From Rhodopseudomonas_A sp036404135 (GTDB lineage Bacteria; Pseudomonadota; Alphaproteobacteria; Rhizobiales; Xanthobacteraceae), in assembly GCF_036404135.1 (NCBI RefSeq), contig NZ_DASWPE010000006.1:5147-69146 (forward strand): 64,000 nucleotides of DNA. The letters run 5' to 3'. The position numbers and the translations under genes were made by a program. Below, piece by piece: positions 35,249 to 43,379 of the stretch; the first letter of the stretch is position 1; every line of letters starts with the position of its first letter. Below the pieces are notes generated by a model. That model made no database searches. It saw only the letters and a program-made list of their open reading frames with translations, and was not told where the DNA came from.

Positions 35249-36327
35249 TCGTCGAGATCGTCCTGCGCCTTGCCGAACAGATGGATGATGCCGGGCGTCA
35301 CCAGCGAGACGAAGATGAAGCGCGACAGGTGGTGCGCGCCGACGAACACCGGATCGACGTGCAGCGTCAGCGCCAGCGCCATCATCGCGTCCATCGCGCC
35401 GGGCGCGAACGCCACCACCACGTCGCCGATCCGCACCGGCATGGTGAAGGCGATCACGGCGACGAAGCTCGCCGAGATCGTCATCGCCACCGCAAATGAT
35501 CCCAGCGCCGCGCCGATATGGCTGACGATGGTGCGGGTCCGGATCGTGCTGAACCGCGCGCCGATCAGCGTGCCGATCCCGGTCAGGGCCGCGATATAGG
35601 CCCATTGCGGCAGCGTGCCGTCGACCCAGCCGATGCCGTGCAGCACCGCGGAGCCTAGCATCGCGCCGAACATCCAGCTCGCCGGGAAATTCACCAGCCG
35701 CAGCAGCAAGGCCACGACGAAGCCGACCGCGACCAGTTCGGCCAGCGCCTGCGGCGACGCCGCAACGCCGCGCGACGGCAATGGACCGTGCGTCATCATC
35801 CCGGTGGCGGTGAGAAACAGCGGCACGCCGGCGGTCAGGATGATCACCCGAATGATCTGCACCACCGCGATGCCGGGGACGTCGGCCTTGCGTTCGCTCG
35901 CCAGCATCACGATCTGCGACAGCGCGCCGGGGCTGCCCGCCAGCAGCGCCGAGGTGCGGTCCCAGCCGTGGACGCGTTGCAGATACAGGCTGCTGAAGAG
36001 CGTCGAGCACGCCGTCGCCAGCGCCAGCAAGGCGATGGTGGTCGGATAGGCGCTGAGATTCCGGATCAGCTGCGGCGACACCATGGCGCCGAGCGACAGC
36101 CCCAGCGTCATCAGGATGGCATGGCCGAACGGCTGCGGCAGCCCGAGCGGGCGCCCCGCCATGCCGACCGCGGCGACCGCGACCATCGCCCCGGTGATCA
36201 GCCCGCCGGGCAGCTCCGCCCAATAGAACAGCGCGCCGCCGGCGGCGCCGACCGCGAGCGTCTCAAACACTTGCAGCAGCTGCGCGCGGCTGGGCAGGGC
36301 GATCGGCATCGAGACGGGGCGTGGCAC
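35245..36327 (-). CDS. AbrB-family putative permease
   Basis: This ~360-residue polytopic membrane protein has about ten hydrophobic segments arranged as two repeats. The segments PGGLITGAMVAVAAVGMAGRP, GSPGALSQIVMLASERKADVPGIAVVQIIRV and FAPGAMDAMMALALTLHVDPVFVGAHHLSRF are typical of the AbrB family (named after an ammonia-monooxygenase regulator annotation, in fact putative transporters). Substrate is unknown. Start may be 36327 or 36309. Confidence 0.85.
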   Translation of the reverse strand: MPRPVSMPIALPSRAQLLQVFETLAVGAAGGALFYWAELPGGLITGAMVAVAAVGMAGRPLGLPQPFGHAILMTLGLSLGAMVSPQLIRNLSAYPTTIALLALATACSTLFSSLYLQRVHGWDRTSALLAGSPGALSQIVMLASERKADVPGIAVVQIIRVIILTAGVPLFLTATGMMTHGPLPSRGVAASPQALAELVAVGFVVALLLRLVNFPASWMFGAMLGSAVLHGIGWVDGTLPQWAYIAALTGIGTLIGARFSTIRTRTIVSHIGAALGSFAVAMTISASFVAVIAFTMPVRIGDVVVAFAPGAMDAMMALALTLHVDPVFVGAHHLSRFIFVSLVTPGIIHLFGKAQDDLDD

Positions 36328-36497
36328 GGCTTCAAGGCTGCACGGGGAGGCTGCAACTTAAGACAGGCTTGCAGCAGGCCATCGCCTTATGGCAAATACC
36401 GGCAGCGCCCACAATCATGCCGACACGCCACGCAGCATTGCGCGACGCGGCCGCGTTCCGCGGCGACGTCAACGCTCGCCGCCGCGCCTCCGCGGCG

Positions 36498-36752
36498 TCA
36501 GTTCGGCTTGGCCGCCTTGCGGCATTCGGAGCGGAATTTGCGGCGCTCCTTGCCGTGCAGTCCCTTGGCATCCGCCTGTTTCGAGCAATCCAGCGACGCC
36601 GCGCTGCGCGCCGGCTCGGTGGATGTGGCGGGCGGTGCGGATTTGGTCGCCGGTGCCGGCGTCGGCGCCGGCGCCGGCGTTTGGGCGAAAGCGGCGCCGG
36701 TGAACATCAAGGCGACGATGGCGGCGACGGCTGTACGTGACGAGAGGGTCAT
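36498..36752 (-). CDS. PsiF-repeat small secreted protein
   Basis: This 84-residue protein has a signal peptide (SSRTAVAAIVALMFTGAAFAQ, cleavage near residue 22), a Pro/Ala-rich linker, and one PsiF motif at the C-terminus: DCSKQADAKGLHGKERRKFRSECRK with its two cysteines. PsiF proteins are phosphate-starvation-inducible in enteric bacteria; role unknown. The ATG 36752 is preferred to the frame opening at 36929 because it begins the signal peptide. Confidence 0.78.
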   Translation of the reverse strand: MTLSSRTAVAAIVALMFTGAAFAQTPAPAPTPAPATKSAPPATSTEPARSAASLDCSKQADAKGLHGKERRKFRSECRKAAKPN

Positions 36753-36888
36753 GACAATACCTCTGCTGCTGGAATGGCCATGTTCACGCCACTTGGCTGA
36801 ACCATGGCTGAACGACGCGCCAAGCCGCGTCGATGCTGCGCAAGCCTTGCGACGCGGATCACGCCCGTCGGCCGCTCGATCCGGATCC

Positions 36889-36931
36889 GCGTGATCGGTG
36901 CAAAACCGGAGTCCACTTTTCGGGGTCATGC
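36889..36931 (-). repeat. Intergenic repeat fragment, family D
   Basis: Read on the minus strand it is GCATGACCCCGAAAAGTGG...CCGGTTTTGC...GATCACGC, a diverged relative of the fragment at 34580-34637. It lies in the divergent gap between the PsiF-like gene and the next secreted protein gene. Confidence 0.6.
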
Positions 36932-36969
36932 TTTAGGATGCGTTGTTCGCTAGGTGACAGGAGAGCCCG

Positions 36970-37443
36970 ATGACGAAGCAAGCCGATCACACGGCGCTGT
37001 TCGGCGCCGCCTTGGTGTGCGGCGCGGCGCTGTTTGCCGCCACGCCCGTGCAGGCGCTGACCGCGCAGCAATGCAGCGCGAAATATCAGGCGGCCAAGAC
37101 CGCCGGCACGCTGAACGGCCAGAGCTGGAATGATTTCCGCAAAGCCGAGTGCGCGGCCGGCGCCGCGGCAACGCCGGCTGCCGAGAAGCCCACGGCAGAG
37201 AAGCAGCCCGCGGCCAAACCGGCCGCCACGCCGGCCGTACCCGCGGCGCCGGCCGCCGCCGCAATCTTCCCCTCGGCGGTGGATGCGAAATACGCCAAGG
37301 AGACGGCGGCGCGCGCCAGATTGCACACCTGCGCCGATCAATGGAAACTCAACAAGACCAGCAACGCCACCGGCGGATTGCGCTGGATTCAAAAAGGCGG
37401 CGGTTACTGGAGCGAATGCAACAAGAAACTCAAGGGCGCGTAA
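36970..37443 (+). CDS. Small secreted Cys-containing protein, unknown function
   Basis: This 157-residue protein has a signal peptide (ALFGAALVCGAALFAATPVQALTA). It contains AQQCSAKYQAAKTAGTLNGQSWNDFRKAECAAG, an Ala/Pro/Lys-rich linker (about residues 65-100), and a C-terminal domain with LHTCADQWKLNK and GYWSECNKKLKG. The two Cys-bearing modules bear a loose resemblance to PsiF-type repeats. AGGAG lies six bases before the ATG. Not recognised as a named family; likely periplasmic. Confidence 0.7.
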   Translation: MTKQADHTALFGAALVCGAALFAATPVQALTAQQCSAKYQAAKTAGTLNGQSWNDFRKAECAAGAAATPAAEKPTAEKQPAAKPAATPAVPAAPAAAAIFPSAVDAKYAKETAARARLHTCADQWKLNKTSNATGGLRWIQKGGGYWSECNKKLKGA

Positions 37444-37501
37444 CCGCGCCGCCATGCCGCCGCGGGCCGGCTCTGACCCGGCCGCGCCCGTGGGGTGAGC
37501 G

Positions 37502-37888
37502 ATGATCGCGAGTCTGGGACTGATCCTGCTGTGCCAATTGGCCGGCGAGGCGTTGGTGCGTGGCATCGGGCTGACGCTGCCCGGCCCGGTGGTCGGGCTG
37601 TTGCTGCTGCTGACGCTGCTATTGGCGCGCGACAAGCTGTCGCTGCTCGAGGTCGGGCCGCTGCGCAATGACGGCATCGAAAAAGCCGCCAAGGTGCTGC
37701 TCGCCAACATGTCGCTGATGTTCGTGCCGGCCGGGGTCGGGGTGGTGCAGAAGCTCGATCTAATCGCCGAGCACGGCCTTGCCATCGCCGGCGTGCTGGT
37801 CGGCTCGGTGATCATCACGCTGGTGGTGACGATGGCGACCTTCCTGATCGCGGCGCGGCTGATGGCGCGCTGGCGGAGTTCGCGGTGA
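37502..37888 (+). CDS. LrgA/CidA-family holin-like membrane protein
   Basis: This 128-residue protein has four hydrophobic segments and the CidA/LrgA pattern: LILLCQLAGEALVRGIGLTLPGPVVGLLLLLTLLL, AKVLLANMSLMFVPAGVGVV. The family is linked to murein hydrolase control and to export of organic acids. Its TGA overlaps the GTG of the LrgB-type gene (GTGA at 37885-37888), as expected of a two-gene operon. Confidence 0.9.
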   Translation: MIASLGLILLCQLAGEALVRGIGLTLPGPVVGLLLLLTLLLARDKLSLLEVGPLRNDGIEKAAKVLLANMSLMFVPAGVGVVQKLDLIAEHGLAIAGVLVGSVIITLVVTMATFLIAARLMARWRSSR

Positions 37889-38610
37889 TCAAAAATCCGT
37901 TCGCGCTATGGGTGTATCTGTCGCAAAGCCCGTTGCTGTGGCTGACCACGACGCTGGTGGTCTATGCCGTCACCGACGCGGTGTCGCAGGCCAGCCGCCG
38001 CAATCCGCTGGCCAACCCGGTGCTGCACGCGATGTGGCTGATCGGCATCTTCCTGTGGCTGACCGGCACCTCGTATCAGACCTATTTCGAGGGCGCGCAA
38101 TTCGTGCACTTCCTGCTCGGGCCGGTGACGGTGGCGCTGGCGGTGCCGCTGTATGAGAACCGCAACGCGGTGATGGCGGCGATCGTGCCGATGCTGCTGG
38201 CGCTCGTGGTCGGCAGCGTCACCGCGATCGGCTCGGTGGTGCTGCTGGCCAAGGCCGCCGGCCTGCCGGGCATCGTGATGCTGTCGATGACGCCGAAATC
38301 GGTCACGGCGCCGGTGGCGATGGGCATCGCCGAAGCGATCCACGCCGACCCGTCGCTCGCCGCGGTGGCGGTGATCCTCACCGGGATCATCGGCGCGATG
38401 ATCGTGACGCCGTTGATGAATCTCCTGAAGATCACCGATTTCCGTGCCCGCGGCTTCGCCGTGGGGCTAGCCTCGCACGGCATCGGCACCGCGCAGGCGT
38501 TCCAGGTCAATCCGGTGGCCGGCGCCTTCGCCGGCATCGCCATGAGCCTGAACGCGCTGTTGACCTCGCTGCTGGTGCCGCTGGCGGCGACGCTGCTGCT
38601 GCATGGCTAG
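37885..38610 (+). CDS. LrgB/CidB-family membrane protein
   Basis: This 241-residue polytopic partner of the LrgA-type protein has GTSYQTYFEGAQFVHFLLGPVTVALAVPLY, MTPKSVTAPVAMGIAEAI and GLASHGIGTAQAFQVNPVAGAFAGIAMSLNALLTSLLVP, the three conserved family blocks. It begins at GTG 37885 overlapping the upstream stop. Family members in plants and bacteria are tied to glycolate/pyruvate transport or cell lysis control. Confidence 0.92.
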   Translation: MIKNPFALWVYLSQSPLLWLTTTLVVYAVTDAVSQASRRNPLANPVLHAMWLIGIFLWLTGTSYQTYFEGAQFVHFLLGPVTVALAVPLYENRNAVMAAIVPMLLALVVGSVTAIGSVVLLAKAAGLPGIVMLSMTPKSVTAPVAMGIAEAIHADPSLAAVAVILTGIIGAMIVTPLMNLLKITDFRARGFAVGLASHGIGTAQAFQVNPVAGAFAGIAMSLNALLTSLLVPLAATLLLHG

Positions 38611-38724
38611 GCCGATGCGGACGTGAAGGCTTAGCCGGCGGCTATCTTTCTTGCTGCCAGCGACTATATGGGGCGACGCTGCCGGCCCGCCTCCTGGATC
38701 AGCCCGTGGCCGTTGGAGACCTCC

Positions 38725-39405
38725 ATGACCGATCACATTGCCCGCCCGCCGCAGCCTGCCGCGAACGCCTCCCGCCGCGGCGTGCTGGGCGTGCTCGGCG
38801 CAGGCGCCTTGCTGCTCGGCCCGTTGCCGCGCGCGGCCATGGCGGCCAAGAGCGACGACGACAACGTGCTGTCGGAAGCAGCGGTGCTGCGCGATCCGGA
38901 CATTCCGGCGGCGGGCAACGCCGATGGCGACATCAGCATCGTCGAGTTCTTCGACTTCCAGTGCCCGTATTGCCGCAAGGTGGCTCCGGACCTGCGCGCG
39001 CTGGCGCAGGACGACGGCAAGATCCGGCTGGTGTTCAAGGATTGGCCGGTGCTCGGCGGCGCTTCGATCTATGCCGCGCGATTGGCGTTGGCGAGCAGGT
39101 TTCAGGACAAATACGTCGCCGCGCATGAGGCGCTGATCGGGCTCACCGCGCGGCTGAGCGAAAGCTCCGTGCGCGACGCCTTGAGCGCGGCCGGCATCGA
39201 TGTCGCCCGCGCCACGTCGGACCTCGACAGCAAGGGCAAGACGATCGACGCGCTGCTGGCGCGCAACGACGCGCAAGCCAAAGCCTTCGGCTTCCAGGGC
39301 ACGCCATCGTTCATCGTCGGCAAATTCCGGGTGCCGGGCGTGCTGACCAAGGAGCAGTTCACGCTGGCGGTCGCCGATGCGCGCAAGGCCGCGGCGCAGA
39401 AATAA
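38725..39405 (+). CDS. DsbA-family periplasmic thiol oxidoreductase with Tat-like signal
   Basis: This 226-residue thioredoxin-fold protein has a likely twin-arginine leader (SRRGVLGVLGAGALLLGPLPRAAMA, near residues 16-40) and active site CPYC (Cys80, Cys83) in EFFDFQCPYCRKVAPDL. The cis-Pro loop is GTPSFIVGKFRVPG. GGAG sits eight bases before the ATG at 38725. It resembles the DsbA/ScsC/Com1 group. The DsbB-like gene at 34703 could be its oxidant. Confidence 0.88.
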   Translation: MTDHIARPPQPAANASRRGVLGVLGAGALLLGPLPRAAMAAKSDDDNVLSEAAVLRDPDIPAAGNADGDISIVEFFDFQCPYCRKVAPDLRALAQDDGKIRLVFKDWPVLGGASIYAARLALASRFQDKYVAAHEALIGLTARLSESSVRDALSAAGIDVARATSDLDSKGKTIDALLARNDAQAKAFGFQGTPSFIVGKFRVPGVLTKEQFTLAVADARKAAAQK

Positions 39406-39426
39406 CGCCGCGCAGCGGCAGGTCGG

Positions 39427-39633
39427 TTATTTCTCCGACAGCTTGACCCAGTCGCGCTGCGCGCGGGCCTTCAGCGCATCCCAGTCCGACTGCGCGACGT
39501 CCCAATTGACGATGGTGCGACTGGCCTGCGCCACCTGGCCATTGGCGACGCTGGAGGTCTGCATCGAATCGTAGATGTAGACCCCCGCGACCAGAAGCAG
39601 CGCGCCCAAGATCATTCCGACAAACATCCGCAT
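39427..39633 (-). CDS. Small single-pass membrane protein, unknown
   Basis: This 68-residue protein has an N-terminal membrane helix (MFVGMILGALLLVAGVYIYDSM) and a soluble tail, ASRTIVNWDVAQSDWDALKARAQRDWVKLS. The tail's Trp/Asp pattern looks conserved-domain like, but I cannot name it. GGAG is about ten bases upstream of ATG 39633. Convergent with the DsbA-like gene. Confidence 0.65.
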   Translation of the reverse strand: MRMFVGMILGALLLVAGVYIYDSMQTSSVANGQVAQASRTIVNWDVAQSDWDALKARAQRDWVKLSEK

Positions 39634-39768
39634 CGCGCAAACTCCGGTGAATTTCGCCAGCCCAACGCGGCGCGGGGCGCGATGGTTCCGACGCGCCGGC
39701 GCGGCCAACCGCGCAACGATCTACGCCGACGCCGCAGCGCTCCCCGCCCAATTCCCCGCCTGAACCGC

Positions 39769-39803
39769 TTGACTCAAACCCACATATCGAGAATTATCGA
39801 TAT
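39769..39803 (+). promoter_or_regulatory. arsR promoter and ArsR operator dyad abutting the start codon
   Basis: TTGACT at 39769-39774 and AATTAT at 39792-39797 form a plausible sigma-70 pair with a 17-base spacer. A perfect inverted repeat, ATATCGA at 39784-39790 and TCGATAT at 39797-39803, overlaps the -10 element and ends at the base before the arsR ATG. This is the usual place for an autoregulatory ArsR site. The predicted transcription start falls at or very near the ATG. Confidence 0.6.
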
Positions 39804-40178
39804 ATGGATTCCGAACAAGTCATTCTGGCGCTCGCGGCACTGGCGCAATCCACCCGGCTCGAGGTGTTTCGGCTGCTGGTGAAGCACGAGCCGCAGGGAC
39901 TGCCCGCCGGCGAGATCGCCCGTGCACTGGCGGTGCCGCAGAACACCATGTCCTCCCACCTGGCGATCCTCACCCGCGCCGGGCTGGTGTCGTCGGCGCG
40001 GCACAGCCGCTCGATCGTCTATCGCGCCGAGCTGCCGCGGTTTCAAAGCGTCGCACTGTTCCTGTTGCAGGATTGCTGCGGCGGCCGGCCCGAAATCTGC
40101 GCGCCGCTGATCGCCAGCCTCACCCCGTGCTGCCCGCAAGATTCGTCGACGGGCATGCCGCCCGCCAACATCACCTGA
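39804..40178 (+). CDS. arsR: ArsR/SmtB-family metalloid-responsive repressor
   Basis: This 124-residue winged-helix repressor would sense arsenite or a related thiophilic ion. DNA-binding helices: AGEIARALAVPQNTMSSHLAILTRAGLVSSARHSRSIVYRAEL (about residues 35-77). Cysteines Cys91-Cys92, Cys99 and Cys109-Cys110 lie C-terminal to the fold, a placement seen in ArsR types whose metalloid site is not in helix alpha-3. No Shine-Dalgarno precedes the ATG; the operator occupies that space. It heads an arsR-arsC-acr3 operon with 8- and 10-base gaps. Confidence 0.92.
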   Translation: MDSEQVILALAALAQSTRLEVFRLLVKHEPQGLPAGEIARALAVPQNTMSSHLAILTRAGLVSSARHSRSIVYRAELPRFQSVALFLLQDCCGGRPEICAPLIASLTPCCPQDSSTGMPPANIT

Positions 40179-40186
40179 GGCCGAAC

Positions 40187-40615
40187 ATGGACGTCATCAT
40201 CTACCACAACCCGGATTGCGGCACCTCGCGCAACACGCTGGCGCTGATCCGCCACGCCGGCATCGAGCCGCATGTGATCGACTATCTCAAGACGCCGCCG
40301 TCGCGCGCGATGTTGCAGCAACTGATCGTCCGGATCGGGCGCGGGGTGCGGGCCGTGTTGCGGGAAAAGGCCACGCCCTATGCCGAGCTCGGCCTCGCAT
40401 CGCCCGCGCTCGGCGACGAGCAACTGCTCGACGCCATGCTGGCGCATCCGATCCTGATCAACCGCCCGATCGTGGTCAGCCCGCTCGGCGTCAAACTGTG
40501 CCGGCCCTCGGAAGTCGTGCTGGAGATCCTGCCGCCGCTCACAGCGGGCGAATTCCGCAAGGAAGACGGCGAGCTGGTGATCGACGCCCACGGCCGCCGT
40601 GTCGCCAGCGCGTAG
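40187..40615 (+). CDS. arsC: Glutaredoxin-dependent arsenate reductase
   Basis: This 142-residue enzyme reduces arsenate to arsenite. The catalytic Cys11 is in YHNPDCGTSRNTL, the ArsC (E. coli R773-type) motif, and HPILINRPIVVSPLGVKLCRPSE near residues 85-107 is the second conserved block. TGAGG is eight bases before ATG 40187. The product would be exported by the Acr3-like pump encoded ten bases downstream. Confidence 0.94.
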   Translation: MDVIIYHNPDCGTSRNTLALIRHAGIEPHVIDYLKTPPSRAMLQQLIVRIGRGVRAVLREKATPYAELGLASPALGDEQLLDAMLAHPILINRPIVVSPLGVKLCRPSEVVLEILPPLTAGEFRKEDGELVIDAHGRRVASA

Positions 40616-40625
40616 CGGGCAACCG

Positions 40626-41690
40626 ATGTCGATCTTCGAACGCTTTCTGACGCTGTGGGTGGCGCTGTGCATCGTGGCCGGCATCGCGCTCGGGCACCTC
40701 ACGCCCGACCTGTTTCGAGCGATCGCGGCTGCGGAAATTGCCAAAGTCAACTTGCCGGTCGCGGCGCTGATCTGGCTGATGATCGTGCCGATGCTGATCC
40801 GAATCGACTTCGCGGCGCTCGGCCGCGTCACTGAGCATTGGCGCGGCATCGGCGTCACGCTGGTCATCAACTGGGCGGTGAAGCCGTTCTCGATGGCGGC
40901 GCTGGGCTGGCTGTTCATCGGAGAGCTGTTTCGCGGTGAGCTGCCCGCCGATCAGATCGACAGCTATATCGCGGGCCTGATCATCCTGGCCGCGGCGCCC
41001 TGCACCGCGATGGTGTTCGTGTGGTCGAATCTGACCCACGGCGAGCCGCATTTCACGCTGAGCCAGGTGGCGCTCAACGACGCCATCATGGTGTTCGCCT
41101 TTGCGCCGATCGTCGGCCTGCTGCTCGGGCTGTCGTCGATCACCGTGCCGTGGGGCACGCTGCTGCTCTCGGTGGCACTGTATATCGTGGTGCCGGTGCT
41201 GATTGCGCAGCTGCTGCGCCGACGGCTGCTCGCGACCGGCGGCGAGGCGGCGCTTGCCCGTCTGCTCGGCCGGTTGCAGCCGCTGTCGCTGGTGGCACTG
41301 CTGGCGACGCTGGTGCTGCTGTTCGGCTTCCAGGGCGAACAGATCCTGTCGCAGCCCTTGATCATCGGCCTGCTGGCGGTGCCGATCCTGATCCAGGTCT
41401 ATTGCAACGCCGGCCTCGCCTATCTGTTGAACCGCATCGTCGGCGAGCAGCATTGCGTCGCCGGTCCCTCGGCGCTGATCGGCGCCTCCAACTTCTTCGA
41501 ACTCGCGGTCGCAGCCGCCATCAGCCTGTTCGGCCTGCAATCCGGTGCGGCGCTCGCCACCGTGGTGGGCGTGCTGATCGAGGTGCCGGTGATGCTCACC
41601 GTGGTGTGGATCGTCAACCGCTCGAAGGGTTGGTACGAGCGCGGCAGCCACCTGGCGCCGCTGGCCGCAACGCCGAAACAGCCGGGGTGA
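40626..41690 (+). CDS. arsB: Arsenite efflux permease, Acr3 family
   Basis: This 354-residue inner-membrane carrier has about ten hydrophobic segments. AAPCTAMVFVWSNLTHGEPHFTLSQVALND, with the Acr3 cysteine in the APCTAMVF motif, and the GPSALIGASNFFELAVAAAISLFG block are diagnostic. Gene symbol usage varies (acr3, arsB). ATG 40626 is preferred over an in-frame start nine codons earlier that overlaps arsC. Last gene of the ars operon. Confidence 0.94.
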   Translation: MSIFERFLTLWVALCIVAGIALGHLTPDLFRAIAAAEIAKVNLPVAALIWLMIVPMLIRIDFAALGRVTEHWRGIGVTLVINWAVKPFSMAALGWLFIGELFRGELPADQIDSYIAGLIILAAAPCTAMVFVWSNLTHGEPHFTLSQVALNDAIMVFAFAPIVGLLLGLSSITVPWGTLLLSVALYIVVPVLIAQLLRRRLLATGGEAALARLLGRLQPLSLVALLATLVLLFGFQGEQILSQPLIIGLLAVPILIQVYCNAGLAYLLNRIVGEQHCVAGPSALIGASNFFELAVAAAISLFGLQSGAALATVVGVLIEVPVMLTVVWIVNRSKGWYERGSHLAPLAATPKQPG

Positions 41691-41774
41691 GCGGCGGCGC
41701 CGGACGGCCAAGTTCCGCTACCTTCACGCGCGAAAGATGTGAGCGGCACCGGACAAAGGGTGGTAGCGTCGGCG

Positions 41775-42557
41775 ATGTTTGAAACCGATCTTTGCCCGAA
41801 TGCCCGCGATCACTCCGCACCGACGCCGCCGCAGGATGTCCTTGAGGCCGAGAATGTCAGTCTGCGGCTGTTGCTGGCGCAGGCTGAAATCAATGCCCAG
41901 GAACTGCTCGAACAGGCCGGCATCGACGCCAAGCAGCGCGAAGCCGCCGACAAGCTGCAGAAGCTGATTCTCGAAGAGCTGCACCACCGCATCAAGAACA
42001 CCCTGGCGACGGTCGGCGCCATCGCCGCGCAGAGCCTGCGCAATGCCTCCAGCACCGAACACGCGCAGCAGGCGATCGAGGGCCGGCTCTTGGCGCTCGG
42101 CCGCGCCCACGACCTGTTGCTGCAGGCGCAATGGTCGAGCGCCGAACTCGGCAAGGTGATTCGCGGCGCCACCGAAGCGTTCGACAACCGCGACGCCCCG
42201 AAGTTCTCGATCGACGGGCCGGACATCCGGATGAATTCCGGCGCGGTGATCGCCATCGCCATGACGCTCAACGAATTGTGCACCAACACCACCAAATTCG
42301 GCGCGCTGTCGGTGCCCGCCGGCCATGTCGACATCGCCTGGACGCTACAGGATGCCGGGCAACGCCTGCATCTGACCTGGTCCGAACACGGCGGCCCGCC
42401 GGTGCAGCCGCCGAGCCGGCGCAGCTTCGGCACAAGGCTGATCGAGACGCTCGGCCGCCAGCTCAAAGGCGAGGTCGCGCTGAACTATCCGACCGACGGC
42501 TTCAGCTACGTCATCGACGTGCCGCTGGAGTCTCTGACCTTGCAGCCGGCGGCATAG
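41775..42557 (+). CDS. HWE-type sensor histidine kinase without visible input domain
   Basis: This 260-residue cytoplasmic kinase has an N-terminal coiled coil (ENVSLRLLLAQAEINAQELLEQ). The phospho-acceptor box is ELHHRIKNTLATVGAIAAQSLR (His71). The ATPase domain has MTLNELCTNTTKFGALS (N box) and LTWSEHGGPPV (the W-x-E signature for which the HWE family is named). No PAS, GAF or membrane segment is visible, so it may take input from a partner protein. A GTG at 41739 is an alternative start. No response regulator is adjacent. Confidence 0.82.
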   Translation: MFETDLCPNARDHSAPTPPQDVLEAENVSLRLLLAQAEINAQELLEQAGIDAKQREAADKLQKLILEELHHRIKNTLATVGAIAAQSLRNASSTEHAQQAIEGRLLALGRAHDLLLQAQWSSAELGKVIRGATEAFDNRDAPKFSIDGPDIRMNSGAVIAIAMTLNELCTNTTKFGALSVPAGHVDIAWTLQDAGQRLHLTWSEHGGPPVQPPSRRSFGTRLIETLGRQLKGEVALNYPTDGFSYVIDVPLESLTLQPAA

Positions 42558-42663
42558 CGCGCGGCGAATCGCATCGCGCGCGCAAGACCCCCGCGATGCC
42601 GCTTTGTTCTTCTGGAACGAACAGGGGACAGCATTTCGGCGCCGAACAACGATGAAGAAATCG

Positions 42664-43323
42664 CTAAGCTCGGGTCGTTGATTGCGGCTTCGGCGCCGAT
42701 GCGGCTGACCGCGGCGCCAGCGGGGTCCTGGCGTAAAGCGCCCCGATCGGGCAACGCAGACCGCACCCCAGAATCGACAGCTCGGCGCTTGCACCTTCCA
42801 GCACCGACAAAACCCAGCCGTTCGCCGTCTTGAGCTCAAGTTCGACCTTGATGCAGTCCTGCGACACCATCAGCACCGCCTGGCAATGGACATGAGCGCG
42901 ATAGAGATCGCGCTTTACGTCGATCCAGTTTCGGGGGGTGCCGGGCACCGCGACGTCGTCGGTTGTCGAGATAATCTCCGCCAACAGATAAGCCTTTTGA
43001 ACAAACCGCTGGCCCTCCTCGAAGTCGGCGTCGATCACGGCGACGTCCGGCTCCGGCGTGTAGTCGCCGCTGGCGAGTTCCAGGCCGGGGCGCTGCGCCG
43101 CAAGCCATGAGGGGGCATGGCGTTCCAAAGCATCGTTGAGCAGCTGCTGCAGGTTGCTGGCGATCTGATTGTGCGCGAGCGTCGGCGGCGTCATCATCAT
43201 GGCGACACCGCCGAGCAATTCCCAACGCTCGTGATCCGGCCGCTTCTCCTGGAAGGCACGGAATTCCGCTGCCGACATCCGGCCGGCGCGATGGTCGATG
43301 ATCGTAGCGTCCATGGCCACCAT
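42664..43323 (-). CDS. Uma2-family putative endonuclease (DUF820-like)
   Basis: This 219-residue protein has the PD-(D/E)XK-like Uma2 pattern: MSAAEFRAFQEKRPDHERWELLGG, LAHNQIASNLQQLLNDAL, then the catalytic-core-like YTPEPDVAVID and AYLLAEIISTTD with the later WIDVKRDLYR. The family is abundant in cyanobacteria and scattered in alphaproteobacteria; function unproven. Start 43323 is chosen for GGAG seven bases upstream; 43314 is possible. Followed upstream by the HNH gene on the same strand. Confidence 0.78.
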   Translation of the reverse strand: MVAMDATIIDHRAGRMSAAEFRAFQEKRPDHERWELLGGVAMMMTPPTLAHNQIASNLQQLLNDALERHAPSWLAAQRPGLELASGDYTPEPDVAVIDADFEEGQRFVQKAYLLAEIISTTDDVAVPGTPRNWIDVKRDLYRAHVHCQAVLMVSQDCIKVELELKTANGWVLSVLEGASAELSILGCGLRCPIGALYARTPLAPRSAASAPKPQSTTRA

Positions 43324-43379
43324 CCAGCGGCTCCGCAAATGGCTGCATGGGCAGGATAGGGCCGCATCAGCCTGCCGCG

